A stretch of DNA of 6,974 bases from Desulfocapsa sp. (GTDB lineage Bacteria; Desulfobacterota; Desulfobulbia; Desulfobulbales; Desulfocapsaceae). Under the pieces are notes generated by a model. It ran no database searches and had not been told where the DNA came from. It saw nothing but the letters and a program-made list of their open reading frames with translations. The stretch lies in assembly GCA_030635405.1 (NCBI GenBank), contig DAOVZA010000105.1, positions 1 to 6,974 on the forward strand, read 5' to 3'. The translations under genes and the position numbers were made by a program. Of the stretch, positions 1 through 6,751 are shown one piece after another; position 1 is the stretch's first letter; each line of letters begins with the position of its first letter.

Positions 1-428
1 AAAGATTGTTTTTTGAGTTTTGCAAAACGCGTGTACGTTACTAGAGCAAGATTTTTTTGAGCCTGTAAACTTTTGAGCTCTCTTTGTGACGCTTCCAGCT
101 CAGAGTTCGATTTTTCCACAGAAATCTTAGCACTATCTAAAAGCTCTGGTATATCAACACTATCCATTGTGATAAGCAAGTCGCCTTTTTTTACCCACAT
201 GCCCTCATCAGTTAAAATCGATACAATTTTCCCACCCATTTGAGCATTGATAACATAAATATTTTTTGCACCAACATTGCCGATACCAAAAACTTCAACA
301 TTCAGGGAACCAACTGTTGGGGAGAGAGTTTTATAACTGGATTTTGGGATAAACACTTTATTATAAAATATAAATGCAGCTATACATATAACGGCTGCTA
401 TTATTGAATATTTAACTATTTTATTCAT
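1..428 (-). CDS. HlyD/RND-type periplasmic adaptor (membrane fusion protein), N-terminal part
   Basis: The first 142 residues are present; the gene continues past the left edge. Such adaptors link an inner-membrane pump to a TolC channel across the periplasm. Residues 5-22 are a hydrophobic N-terminal anchor or uncleaved signal (KYSIIAAVICIAAFIF). Residues about 57-90 fit the first half of the biotinyl-lipoyl-like (barrel-sandwich) domain: GGKIVSILTDEGMWVKKGDLL has the usual G-x-I/V...G-x-x-V-K-K-G-D-x-L pattern. From about residue 94 the chain is charged and heptad-like (ELLDSAKISVEKSNSELEAS), as expected for the alpha-helical hairpin that contacts TolC. The ATG (428-426) overlaps the channel gene's stop as ATGA, so translation is probably coupled and the two are one operon. 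No good separate ribosome site is needed. Whether the missing pump is RND, ABC or another type cannot be told from this window. The family call is strong; the substrate is unknown. Confidence 0.9.
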   Translation of the reverse strand, partial: MNKIVKYSIIAAVICIAAFIFYNKVFIPKSSYKTLSPTVGSLNVEVFGIGNVGAKNIYVINAQMGGKIVSILTDEGMWVKKGDLLITMDSVDIPELLDSAKISVEKSNSELEASQRELKSLQAQKNLALVTYTRFAKLKKQS

Positions 429-1693
429 GATTGTTTTCCTCTTAAATATTCAATTCGATTTATCGCTGTACTCTTTGAGTAGTAGGCTTCAAGAACTCCG
501 AGTTTTGCATTTAAAACAAGTGAAATGCTATCAAGAACTTCTATGTACGTTGAAAGGCCCTCTTTATAGCGAGCTTCAAGAACTTCTTTTGTCTGATTTG
601 CAGAATTTTCCTGTGCTTGCTTTGCCTCTATTGTTTTATCGTATCTTTGTATATCAATTAAAAGTGTTCCTATCTCTTCTTTGAGAGCTAACATCCTCGA
701 AGCTTTTTGTTCTTGTGCCAGGCGTATGTCAATCCTGGCTTTTTGTGTTTCAGCCGAAGTTTTTCCACCGCTGTAGAGAGGGACATTATAGGTTATGCCA
801 ATTAGCCTGGAATCATAACTGTTTAATGTATCAAGCTGATAATATGATGCCACTACATCAAATGAGCCAAAATGAGATGCCTGTGCAGACTTGTGTAAAA
901 GGCTATTTTTATCTATATTTTGCGTATCTATTTTTATCTGATAATTACTCTCTAGAATTTCTTTTCCCACATCTTCAGCAAAGTCGTGTTCTTTTGTGAT
1001 AACACCGTATTCCAATTCTGTATCATTTTTGATTTCCTCACCGATATAGAGAGATAATGCTATTCTTGCTTTTTCGTGTGTGGCAATTGCAATTGCTAAA
1101 TTATCTTTTGCCACATAAACAGAAGAAAGAAAACGACTGGCATCCGCATCCGTTGTTAATCCCTGTTTTACAAGTGCATTTGCCTGAGCATAATAGGCTT
1201 TTTTAGCTTCTAAATCTTTTTGTCTGACTTGTATCGCTTCATTGTGAACAACCATCAGGCCATAAAGAGATTTTACCTTATAAGTCATCAAAGCTTTTGC
1301 ATCCTGGAGTGAGAGCTGCGATATCTCTTCATCCAGTTTTGAAGCTTTAATTTTCGATGATGTTTTAGAAAAATCCCAGATTTTTTGTTTTAAGCTCAAG
1401 CCAACACCCCAGCCATCGTCATCAATAGTGTTAAAACTTCCATTAACGGGAAGTGCATATGTCTGCAAAGGATTATACTCCGCATGTAAATTTATCTGAG
1501 GAAGATAGTCCGCAAATACTGCATCAGAACTCTGTTTTGATTGTTTGGTTTTAAGCATAAATGACTTTATATCCGGATGATTTAAGAGCGTTTTCTCTAT
1601 GCTCTCCTGTAAAGTCAAAGTATCTGCATACAAGCTGGATACAAAAAGTAGATTTATGAGTAACAGATGTATGAGTAATAGCCTTTTTTTCAT
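425..1693 (-). CDS. TolC-family outer-membrane efflux channel
   Basis: This 422-residue protein is of normal TolC-family length. The start chosen is the ATG at 1693-1691: it is preceded by AGAAAGGA about 8 nt upstream and opens a clean signal peptide (MKKRLLLIHLLLINLLFVSS, then LYA before DTLTL, cleavage near residue 23). An in-frame ATG at 1813 would add 40 Arg/Pro/Ala-rich residues ahead of the signal sequence, which is implausible. Two OEP repeats are visible: the first at about residues 26-225, the second at about 240-415. The second holds the characteristic NVPLYSGGKTSAETQKAR (303-320), matching the P-x-x-x-GG strand/helix junction of the family, and ends with LEARYKEGLSTYIEVLDS (372-389), a typical terminal helix. 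It would form the outer-membrane and periplasmic exit duct for the adaptor encoded immediately downstream. It is the first gene of the visible operon, so the promoter should lie in 1694-2134. The substrate is unknown. Confidence 0.94.
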   Translation of the reverse strand: MKKRLLLIHLLLINLLFVSSLYADTLTLQESIEKTLLNHPDIKSFMLKTKQSKQSSDAVFADYLPQINLHAEYNPLQTYALPVNGSFNTIDDDGWGVGLSLKQKIWDFSKTSSKIKASKLDEEISQLSLQDAKALMTYKVKSLYGLMVVHNEAIQVRQKDLEAKKAYYAQANALVKQGLTTDADASRFLSSVYVAKDNLAIAIATHEKARIALSLYIGEEIKNDTELEYGVITKEHDFAEDVGKEILESNYQIKIDTQNIDKNSLLHKSAQASHFGSFDVVASYYQLDTLNSYDSRLIGITYNVPLYSGGKTSAETQKARIDIRLAQEQKASRMLALKEEIGTLLIDIQRYDKTIEAKQAQENSANQTKEVLEARYKEGLSTYIEVLDSISLVLNAKLGVLEAYYSKSTAINRIEYLRGKQS

Positions 1694-1919
1694 ATTTAGT
1701 TCCTTTCTAATGCTAGGTGCCCTTCTTTTACCACCCATTTCTGCTGCGTCTGTTTTTGCCTTGCAAGCGGGAACAGCCGGCCGTAAAAATTTCGGCATCT
1801 TCAGTGTTATCAATTTTGAGTTTACCGGATTTTATAATGAGTATTTTAAAAAATGTTTTATCAAAGCATTCAACCTGAATCATTCTTGAGTGGTTGATCA
1901 GCTTCGGATTTCTCTTAAA

Positions 1920-1948
1920 ATAATCATCCTATTTTTAATTGCTGTTAA
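1920..1948 (-). promoter_or_regulatory. Candidate sigma70-type promoter of the efflux operon
   Basis: On the minus strand TTAACA (1948-1943, five of six matches to TTGACA) is followed after 17 nt by GATTAT (1925-1920, four of six matches to TATAAT). It lies directly downstream of the tandem GTAAA operator at 1953-1969, a position suited to an activator touching RNA polymerase. This is a match by eye in AT-rich DNA, so it is tentative. A second possible pairing uses the TTTACA inside the operator with AAAAAT 17 nt on. Confidence 0.3.
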
Positions 1949-1952
1949 GATA

Positions 1953-1969
1953 TTGTAAAGTTTTGTAAA
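1953..1969 (+). promoter_or_regulatory. Tandem GTAAA-N5-GTAAA operator, copy 1 (CpxR-box-like)
   Basis: TTGTAAAGTTTTGTAAA contains GTAAA at 1955-1959 and again at 1965-1969 with a 5-nt spacer. This is the form of the CpxR box, and a 10-bp direct repeat is the general layout of OmpR-family response-regulator sites. The identical 17 nt recur in reverse complement at 2703-2719. Copy 1 lies about 260 nt before the channel gene's start and just upstream of the candidate promoter. The match is seen in the sequence; the regulator's identity is inference, since no response-regulator gene is in the window. Confidence 0.55.
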
Positions 1970-2040
1970 ATTGTTCCAGGGATAAGGAATCTTGAGTTGT
2001 TCTTGTAAGCTGTTGATAGGCCAACGAATTTGTGATTGAA

Positions 2041-2056
2041 ATTCTGAAATCAGAAT
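2041..2056. repeat. Short perfect palindrome (7-bp arms, 2-nt centre)
   Basis: ATTCTGA-AA-TCAGAAT is a perfect inverted repeat, followed seven bases on by another TCAGAA. It lies between the EF-hand gene's stop and the efflux operon's promoter region. It could be a dimeric regulator's site or a small hairpin in the 3' end of the EF-hand transcript. I do not recognise it as a known operator. Confidence 0.3.
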
Positions 2057-2073
2057 AATGTCAGAAAATCTTC

Positions 2074-2106
2074 CCGATCCGGAGCTATCCTTTTCATCCA
2101 GATCGG
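2074..2106 (-). terminator. Possible hairpin terminator of the EF-hand gene
   Basis: On the minus strand CCGATC-T-GGA...TCC-G-GATCGG forms a six-pair stem, one mismatch and three more pairs around a loop of about 13 nt. It begins 28 nt after the EF-hand stop codon. It is followed by GGAAGATTTTC, so the U-run is short and offset. It may be a weak intrinsic terminator or a 3'-end stabilising hairpin. Confidence 0.4.
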
Positions 2107-2134
2107 TGATAGAGATGTATTGTTTTGGTGCTGC

Positions 2135-2563
2135 TTATACCTCGATGTTAACCGAGGAATATCCTTCCTGGTCTTCTTTCTGTTCCCCTACCATGTCCAT
2201 CAATGTCGAGAAGGAATCCTCTGATGAGTCAGTTTGATAGGCAGTGAGAAGTGATTGGTTGGACGATACTCCTCCCTGCTGTCCTCCCATTGTGCCGCGA
2301 AATTCCGTCATCATGGGTTGCATCTCATCCTGTCCCAGCAAACCATCATTATTGGTATCGAAAGCTTTTGTTACTTCCTCTACATTTAATTTTTGACCTG
2401 TCATTTCTGAAATCTTATCAGTCATGGTTTGGAGTTCGGTCTGGTCAAGACCACCGTTTTTATCGGCGTCCAACTGGTTAAACCGTTCTCCCTGGCCTTT
2501 GCGTTGTTGCATGCCCTGCATTTGAGCAAAGGAGCCACTTGAAGCACTAATTCCATTCATCAT
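2135..2563 (-). CDS. Small EF-hand (calcium-binding) protein without signal peptide
   Basis: This 142-residue protein has two canonical 12-residue EF-hand loops. Loop 1 is DADKNGGLDQTE (32-43), with D32, D34, N36, D40 and E43 as ligands. Loop 2 is DTNNDGLLGQDE (69-80), with D69, N71, D73 and E80. The helices around them (TELQTMTDKISEMTG and VEEVTKAF) have the right spacing for a paired EF-hand. The N-terminus (MMNGISASSGSFAQMQGMQQ) is Ser/Met/Gln-rich and not a signal peptide. The tail from about 90 is Gly/Gln/Ser-rich, then acidic, ending YSSVNIEV. The protein has no Cys and no Trp. The start at 2563 is supported by AAGAGG seven nt upstream; the next codon is also ATG but sits further from that site. 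Calcium binding is well supported; a sensor, buffer or secreted role is open. The gene stands alone, with a tandem GTAAA operator upstream at 2703-2719, divergent from the MFS gene. Confidence 0.85.
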   Translation of the reverse strand: MMNGISASSGSFAQMQGMQQRKGQGERFNQLDADKNGGLDQTELQTMTDKISEMTGQKLNVEEVTKAFDTNNDGLLGQDEMQPMMTEFRGTMGGQQGGVSSNQSLLTAYQTDSSEDSFSTLMDMVGEQKEDQEGYSSVNIEV

Positions 2564-2677
2564 AATTAATCCTCTTTTGGTTAGATCAAAGAGAGAGGTT
2601 GTCCCTTTCCAGTCTCCGGTAATAATACTTCTCTATCAACAACAAGTAAAAAATCTACATCTTCACTTCATATCGGA

Positions 2678-2706
2678 TATATAGTTGTTTTTCGCAATAT
2701 TCTTTA
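2678..2706 (-). promoter_or_regulatory. Candidate activator-dependent promoter of the EF-hand gene
   Basis: On the minus strand TATATA (2683-2678) is a good -10 element. The hexamer 17 nt upstream, TAAAGA (2706-2701), is a poor -35 and is overlapped by the last GTAAA of operator copy 2. A weak -35 overlapped by a tandem-repeat site is the layout of activator-dependent promoters of OmpR-family regulators. The predicted leader is a little over 100 nt. The call is by eye. Confidence 0.35.
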
Positions 2707-2719
2707 CAAAACTTTACAA
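2703..2719 (-). promoter_or_regulatory. Tandem GTAAA-N5-GTAAA operator, copy 2 (CpxR-box-like)
   Basis: Read on the minus strand this is TTGTAAAGTTTTGTAAA, identical over 17 nt to copy 1 at 1953-1969 but inverted relative to it. It lies about 140 nt before the EF-hand start and overlaps that gene's predicted -35. It is about 290 nt before the MFS start, so it could also serve that gene. Identity stops sharply at the ends of the 17 nt, which fits a protein-binding site better than a large duplicated segment. Confidence 0.6.
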
Positions 2720-3006
2720 ATCAGATTAGTAAACAGTGATTTTCAGATGAGAAGATCTTTACATAGTCTCGGTACTTAGATAGAGCAACTTGGAAGTACA
2801 AGAAAGGCATTGGCAATAGTTTTTTTCTGTCTCTTTTTGAAGAGCAAACAATTGCCTGATTACTCTGCAATCTTCTTACGTTCGATTATTGAAACATTTT
2901 GCGTGAGGAGTTGATTCAGTTTATGTTTTCGTATTTAGTAAGAAAATATTTTGAGTAATGACTAAAAAAACTCGTATGGTCAGTCACAGGAACAGTCACG
3001 ATTAAA

Positions 3007-4218
3007 ATGAACAATAAACATTTTATTTATCTCTGGTTGGTGAATGTTGTCACAACGCTTGCCATAGAACTTTTTACGGTGACCATTCTGGTCTCTGTTT
3101 TTGAACAAACTGCCTCCACTTTAATGGCTGCTGGAGCGATGGTGGCCCGTACTTTTCCGCCATTTATTCTTGGCCCGATTGCCGGTGTGCTGGTTGATCG
3201 CTTTCCCCGCAAAAACATGCTCATCGTTATGGGATTTTTTCAACTCGTTCTTGTTGGATTCTCCATATGGTTTCTTCAAGGGAATGAAGAGATGTCTGTG
3301 GCCCTGATATATGGCGTTTTAGCAGGTATTTCAGCAGCAGAATCGTTTCATCGTCCGGCTCGAATGTCTCTTATTCCAACTTTAGTGGATTCTGCCCATT
3401 TAGTTAAGGCCAACGGCTTTATTCTGGCTTCCAATCAAATTATGATGGCTGTCTCCTATACAGCTGGCGGCTGGCTTATTTTATCTCTTCCTCTGTCTCA
3501 AATTGCATATGGTGTGATCGCTTTATTTATAATTGCAACTTTTACGGCAATATTTATTAAGGAACCACAAACAGATAATATAAAAAATACTGTTGAGAAG
3601 GAGTCTGTCTGGAAATCCTGGGTTTCCGGTTGGAACTATCTACGAGATCATCCAATAGCAAGGCCCCTTACGATTATGGAAACCGTGGAACATCTGCCCC
3701 ATGGTATCTGGACAGGTGCATTAATGCTGACATTTACCATGGATGCTTTGCATGGAGATTCTGCAGATTGGGGATATCAGGCAAGTGGGTATTTCACAGG
3801 TATGATTGTTGGTTCTCTTATCGCCTTGGCTATTAGTAAATGGCTGGCTCGATATCCGGGGCGTATTATTGTGGTGAATGCCTGCGCAACGGGCTTGTTT
3901 ACACTTGCATATGCCGCAAGTCCCACTGTATGGATAGCCGTGATGTGGGCATTTGTCTTTGGCCCACCATTTGCCATCCGTGATGTAGCCCAGGACTCTT
4001 TGCTGCAGAGTACTGTGGCAAAGGGGCAGTTAGGGAGAATTTATGCGACACGGGAGATGTTGCGTAACGCGGTTTTTATGTTTGCAGGTGTCTTCTTTGC
4101 ATGGCTCTCCGGATTTGTCTCTATCCGATCAATTTATGTCGTGGGAGGAGTTCTTTATATGTTGACCGGGATATATGCTTTGAGCAACAAGGCTCTAAGA
4201 GAAAGTAAGATTGAATAG
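3007..4218 (+). CDS. MFS transporter (MFS_3/EntS-like exporter family)
   Basis: This 403-residue protein is a major facilitator superfamily carrier with about 12 hydrophobic segments and no signal peptide. The first helix spans about residues 5-31. The loop-2/3 motif A is clear: GVLVDRFPRK (60-69), with the conserved Asp and basic residues. RPARMSLIPTLVDSAHLVKA (116-135), followed by N136, resembles the conserved RPA...P-x-L-V...AN block of the MFS_3 subgroup (EntS, MefA and related drug or siderophore exporters). A charged central loop (about 186-215) separates the two six-helix halves. A partial motif-A-like region recurs near SKWLARYPGRIIVV (277-290). It likely exports small molecules using the proton gradient; the substrate cannot be read from sequence. 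The ATG at 3007 is the only ATG after an in-frame stop at 2959 and directly precedes helix 1, although its ribosome site is weak. ung follows 43 nt later with no terminator seen, so the two may be cotranscribed. Confidence 0.88.
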   Translation: MNNKHFIYLWLVNVVTTLAIELFTVTILVSVFEQTASTLMAAGAMVARTFPPFILGPIAGVLVDRFPRKNMLIVMGFFQLVLVGFSIWFLQGNEEMSVALIYGVLAGISAAESFHRPARMSLIPTLVDSAHLVKANGFILASNQIMMAVSYTAGGWLILSLPLSQIAYGVIALFIIATFTAIFIKEPQTDNIKNTVEKESVWKSWVSGWNYLRDHPIARPLTIMETVEHLPHGIWTGALMLTFTMDALHGDSADWGYQASGYFTGMIVGSLIALAISKWLARYPGRIIVVNACATGLFTLAYAASPTVWIAVMWAFVFGPPFAIRDVAQDSLLQSTVAKGQLGRIYATREMLRNAVFMFAGVFFAWLSGFVSIRSIYVVGGVLYMLTGIYALSNKALRESKIE

Positions 4219-4261
4219 ATGTGGTATGGTGACAGTAACGTACAAGAATAAGAGGTGATGA

Positions 4262-4957
4262 ATGTCAGAAATACAGGATCGTGTACAGTTGAGATCTTCC
4301 TGGAAAGAAAAGATAGGCAGTGAGTTTGAGCAGGACTACATGCTGAAACTAAGAGAATTTCTAGTTCAGGAAAAACAGGCTGGAAAGGTGATTTACCCTA
4401 AGGGCGAAGATATCTTTAACAGCATGAACTTAACTCCATTCAAGGATGTGAAGGTGGTCATTATCGGGCAGGATCCCTATCATGGTCCCGGTCAATCACA
4501 CGGGCTCTGTTTTTCTGTAAAGCCAGGCGTTAAGATTCCACCATCACTTCGAAATATTTATAAAGAAATCCATGAGGATCTTGGGATTCCCATCAGACAG
4601 CATGGCTATTTAAAAAGCTGGGCTGAACAGGGTGTACTGCTTTTGAACAGCATTCTTACCGTTGAGGGAAGTAACGCTGGATCTCATCAGGGAAAGGGCT
4701 GGGAACAGTTTACTGATGCGATAATAACAATGCTTAATAAAGAGCACGAAGGATTGGTTTTTCTGCTGTGGGGCAGTTATGCTCAGAAGAAAGGAAGGAT
4801 AATTGATGCACAACGTCATCTGATCCTGCAATCTGTTCATCCCTCGCCCCTCTCTGCTTCTCGCGGATTTTTTGGCAACCATCATTTTTCGAAAGCAAAT
4901 GCGTATCTGGAACAGCAGGGAAAGGCTATGATTAATTGGGAACTGCCGGAGCTGTAG
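4262..4957 (+). CDS. ung: Uracil-DNA glycosylase, family 1
   Basis: This enzyme cleaves uracil from DNA, starting base-excision repair after cytosine deamination or dUMP incorporation; it acts in the cytoplasm. The 231-residue length matches bacterial Ung. All family-1 signatures are present: the water-activating loop GQDPYHG (69-75, catalytic D71), Y73 and F84 lining the pocket, the LLLNS block (126-130, uracil-recognising N129), and the DNA-intercalation loop [13 protein letters not shown] (193-205, catalytic H193). The ATG is preceded by AAGAGGTGAT, a close match to the anti-Shine-Dalgarno complement. A second ATG at 4258 is out of frame. It follows the MFS gene by 43 nt on the same strand, and the next gene begins 76 nt after its stop. 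I see no functional link to either; this is a housekeeping gene. No truncation or missing catalytic residue is seen. Confidence 0.98.
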   Translation: MSEIQDRVQLRSSWKEKIGSEFEQDYMLKLREFLVQEKQAGKVIYPKGEDIFNSMNLTPFKDVKVVIIGQDPYHGPGQSHGLCFSVKPGVKIPPSLRNIYKEIHEDLGIPIRQHGYLKSWAEQGVLLLNSILTVEGSNAGSHQGKGWEQFTDAIITMLNKEHEGLVFLLWGSYAQKKGRIIDAQRHLILQSVHPSPLSASRGFFGNHHFSKANAYLEQQGKAMINWELPEL

Positions 4958-5033
4958 CTTCCATTTTATGATACCATGCCACAATTTTCTATGAAATAAA
5001 TTGGGAGCATCTTTTTGTGATACAGGATTATCA

Positions 5034-6677
5034 ATGAATGAACAGATAAAAAAAGGATATTTGAAAGGACTGTTATGTTATGTGCTGATGGTCTTTTTCT
5101 TGATTGAGCTGTATTTAAATATGTCGCAAATCTGGGTAGATGCAGGTGGCAGCAGTTCCGGAGTGTTCAAATTTGAGATACCATTTGTGGTATTGTTGTT
5201 AGTGACCTTGTATTTTCATAAAATTAGAAGAAAAACAGTTAGGTACCTGCTACCAGTACTTTTGTTATTTGTTCTTTATTCTGCGTTTGATGTTTTTTAT
5301 GGCTTTTTAGGAAGGCCCCCACAGCCTTCTGATTTTCATAATTTTACAATGATCTTTGATTTTTCTCCTGGAATAGCGTTTGGGGGAATTGCATATCTTT
5401 CAGTCTTCTTTTTATCTATTATCCTCTTAATTTATCACGCCTACAAAGATTACCCGCGAAGAACATTAGTGTTTAGTTTGTCGTGGAGGTTATTCGTTTT
5501 ATTGCTTCTTAGTCTTGGCTTGACATCACCGAAGTTTATAGATTTTCATGCTAAGTCATATGAATATGGTAAATGGGGACATGGTGGAAATGTAAAAAAA
5601 AATGGAAGGTTCTCAAGCTTTATCTTTTATGGGAATCAAGAAAAACAGAATCGTATTATCCTGGAGCAGTATTCTTCTAAAAATATAGAAGTAAACACTA
5701 CCCTTTACCCTGGTGTTATCAGGAATCCTCAAAACATTCATCTTATTGTCCTTGAGAGTTTTCTGGACCCAAGGCTACTGGCGGATATACAGTTTAGTAA
5801 ATCACCCTTGTCGCCAGATTTAACTCCTTACCTGATGAAAACTAAGGGCGGTTTCTCTCATGTCATCTCACCTGTATATGGAGGGGATACAGCACAGGCT
5901 GAATTTGAGTTGTTATCCGGTGTGAGTGCTCTCTCGAAAATAAACAGCATAGATTTTAATGTGATGCGGGGAGGGAAAGCAAGTGGTTTTGTAAGTCGTT
6001 TGAAAGAAACTGGTTATGGAGTTATTGCAACAATAGCTACGGGGACTGGATATTTTAATTCAACAAGGGCTTACAAAAGTCTCGGGATGAGTAACGTATA
6101 CTTTTTGGAAGAAGTTGACGATTTTATTCTTAAAGAGGCTGATGATAAAATTTATGATGGCGATTTGTTACAATATAATTTGAGACTGGTCAAAGACTAT
6201 TTGAAGAATAGTGAAAAGCCTCTCTTTAATTATGTTCTGGGTATGTATGGTCATTTGCCCTATGCAAGAAATCAAAATGAAAGACCTGATTATGTAGAGA
6301 TTGATGGCGCAGATGATCGAATTCGTAGGATTTCCAATCAATTTTATTATCGCACCAGAGAGATAGCAAAATATATAGAGCAGCTCATAGCCATTGATCC
6401 CAATTGTATTATTTTTATTACCAGTGATCATTTACCACCTGTTCTGGATCGACAAAATAAGTATATTTATGACGATAAAATAAATATAGCGCTTCTTTTG
6501 AATAAAAGCATTCCGGTGGATGTGTCAGGGAAGAAATATTTTGAAATTCCCTGGTTACTGTGGGATTTACTATCTGAAAGGGATAGTGAAAGGACTCTCC
6601 AAGATACAGAAATGGTAGAATTATACTATAAATTGTTGTCGGAAAGTATCTTACCAGAAACGGAGGAAGAACATTGA
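5034..6677 (+). CDS. LTA synthase/OpgB-like membrane phosphotransferase (sulfatase fold)
   Basis: This 547-residue membrane protein carries an extracytoplasmic alkaline-phosphatase-superfamily domain, as in LtaS and OpgB (MdoB), which move phosphoglycerol from phosphatidylglycerol to a glycan or lipid. Five hydrophobic segments lie at about 11-31, 47-62, 69-89, 116-137 and 144-165. The catalytic domain starts near 235 (NIHLIVLESF). Expected active-site residues are present: E241 in VLESF, T286 in GGDTAQAEFE (nucleophile position, GGTA-x-x-E-F-E in LtaS), H407 in MYGHLPY, and D465-H466 in FITSDHLPP. An upstream in-frame TTG at 5001 is rejected because the ATG at 5034 has AGGA six nt before it and starts the first helix cleanly. 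The gene is AT-richer to the eye than ung, as is common for surface-glycan genes. A partial gene of apparently the same type follows 74 nt later, suggesting an envelope-decoration operon. The acceptor and donor are not determined; phosphoethanolamine transfer cannot be excluded. Confidence 0.85.
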   Translation: MNEQIKKGYLKGLLCYVLMVFFLIELYLNMSQIWVDAGGSSSGVFKFEIPFVVLLLVTLYFHKIRRKTVRYLLPVLLLFVLYSAFDVFYGFLGRPPQPSDFHNFTMIFDFSPGIAFGGIAYLSVFFLSIILLIYHAYKDYPRRTLVFSLSWRLFVLLLLSLGLTSPKFIDFHAKSYEYGKWGHGGNVKKNGRFSSFIFYGNQEKQNRIILEQYSSKNIEVNTTLYPGVIRNPQNIHLIVLESFLDPRLLADIQFSKSPLSPDLTPYLMKTKGGFSHVISPVYGGDTAQAEFELLSGVSALSKINSIDFNVMRGGKASGFVSRLKETGYGVIATIATGTGYFNSTRAYKSLGMSNVYFLEEVDDFILKEADDKIYDGDLLQYNLRLVKDYLKNSEKPLFNYVLGMYGHLPYARNQNERPDYVEIDGADDRIRRISNQFYYRTREIAKYIEQLIAIDPNCIIFITSDHLPPVLDRQNKYIYDDKINIALLLNKSIPVDVSGKKYFEIPWLLWDLLSERDSERTLQDTEMVELYYKLLSESILPETEEEH

Positions 6678-6693
6678 TACAGAATAATGAATA

Positions 6694-6745
6694 CTTCTAG
6701 GGGCATGTTCGGAAATGCCTATTCTCAGACAAGCTTCTAGGCATT
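6694..6745 (+). repeat. Direct repeat and competing short hairpins before the last gene
   Basis: CTTCTAGG occurs at 6694-6701 and again at 6734-6741. AATGCCT (6714-6720) can pair with AGGCATT (6739-6745), closing just before the ATG at 6752. Its core ATGCC (6715-6719) can instead pair with GGCAT (6702-6706). The two stems exclude each other. They may be a translational switch or simply remnants of a small duplication. Confidence 0.35.
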
Positions 6746-6751
6746 GTTAAG

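Larger units (their letters stand above)
1694..2134. other. Intergenic region between the EF-hand gene and the efflux operon
   Basis: These 441 nt contain no gene I can support. From right to left they hold: the downstream hairpin of the EF-hand gene (2074-2106); a 16-nt palindrome (2041-2056); a tandem GTAAA operator (1953-1969); a candidate promoter for the channel gene (1920-1948); and a GC-richer patch (about 1711-1803) that is open in the channel gene's frame. The channel's ribosome site lies at about 1701-1708. If the promoter call is right, the efflux mRNA carries a leader of roughly 220 nt, which is long enough to hold regulatory structure. I recognise no known riboswitch in it. Confidence 0.6.
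2564..3006. other. Divergent intergenic region between the EF-hand and MFS genes
   Basis: These 443 nt hold no gene I can support. They contain the EF-hand gene's ribosome site (AAGAGG, 2571-2576), its candidate promoter (2678-2706) and operator copy 2 (2703-2719). They also hold weak inverted repeats (GGCAAT 2812-2817 with ATTGCC 2851-2856; CTCTT/AAGAG 2831-2844). I found no convincing promoter for the MFS gene. Its best Shine-Dalgarno-like sequence, AGGAA at 2988-2992, is 14 nt from the ATG, farther than usual. Confidence 0.6.

Noticed and set aside
1694..1813. Forty-codon N-terminal extension of the channel protein
   Set aside because: It would put an Arg/Pro-rich segment before a clear Sec signal peptide; the ATG at 1693 has its own good ribosome site.
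1599..1889. Plus-strand 96-codon reading frame with a hydrophobic stretch resembling a signal peptide
   Set aside because: It overlaps the N-terminal coding region and leader of the well-supported channel gene on the other strand, and it lacks a good ribosome site.
1953..2719. The 17-bp inverted pair as terminal inverted repeats of a small mobile element carrying the EF-hand gene
   Set aside because: No transposase is present, no target-site duplication is visible outside the repeats, and the repeat has an internal 10-bp tandem structure typical of a regulator site.
2812..2856. GGCAAT/ATTGCC inverted repeat in the divergent region as a terminator or riboswitch
   Set aside because: Only six pairs around a loop of more than 30 nt in AT-rich DNA; not distinguishable from chance.
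2923..2958. Eleven-codon leader peptide (MFSYLVRKYFE) upstream of the MFS gene, with GAGGAG 12 nt before its ATG
   Set aside because: The spacing is long, the peptide has no regulatory codon run, and there is no attenuator-like structure between it and the MFS gene.
5001..5033. TTG start adding 11 residues to the LTA-synthase-like protein
   Set aside because: The ATG at 5034 has AGGA at a 6-nt spacing and begins a normal membrane-protein N-terminus; the TTG has no comparable site.
5034..6677. Reading the LTA-synthase-like gene as evidence for a Gram-positive host
   Set aside because: The same fold occurs in Gram-negative OpgB-type enzymes, and the TolC channel and HlyD adaptor require an outer membrane.
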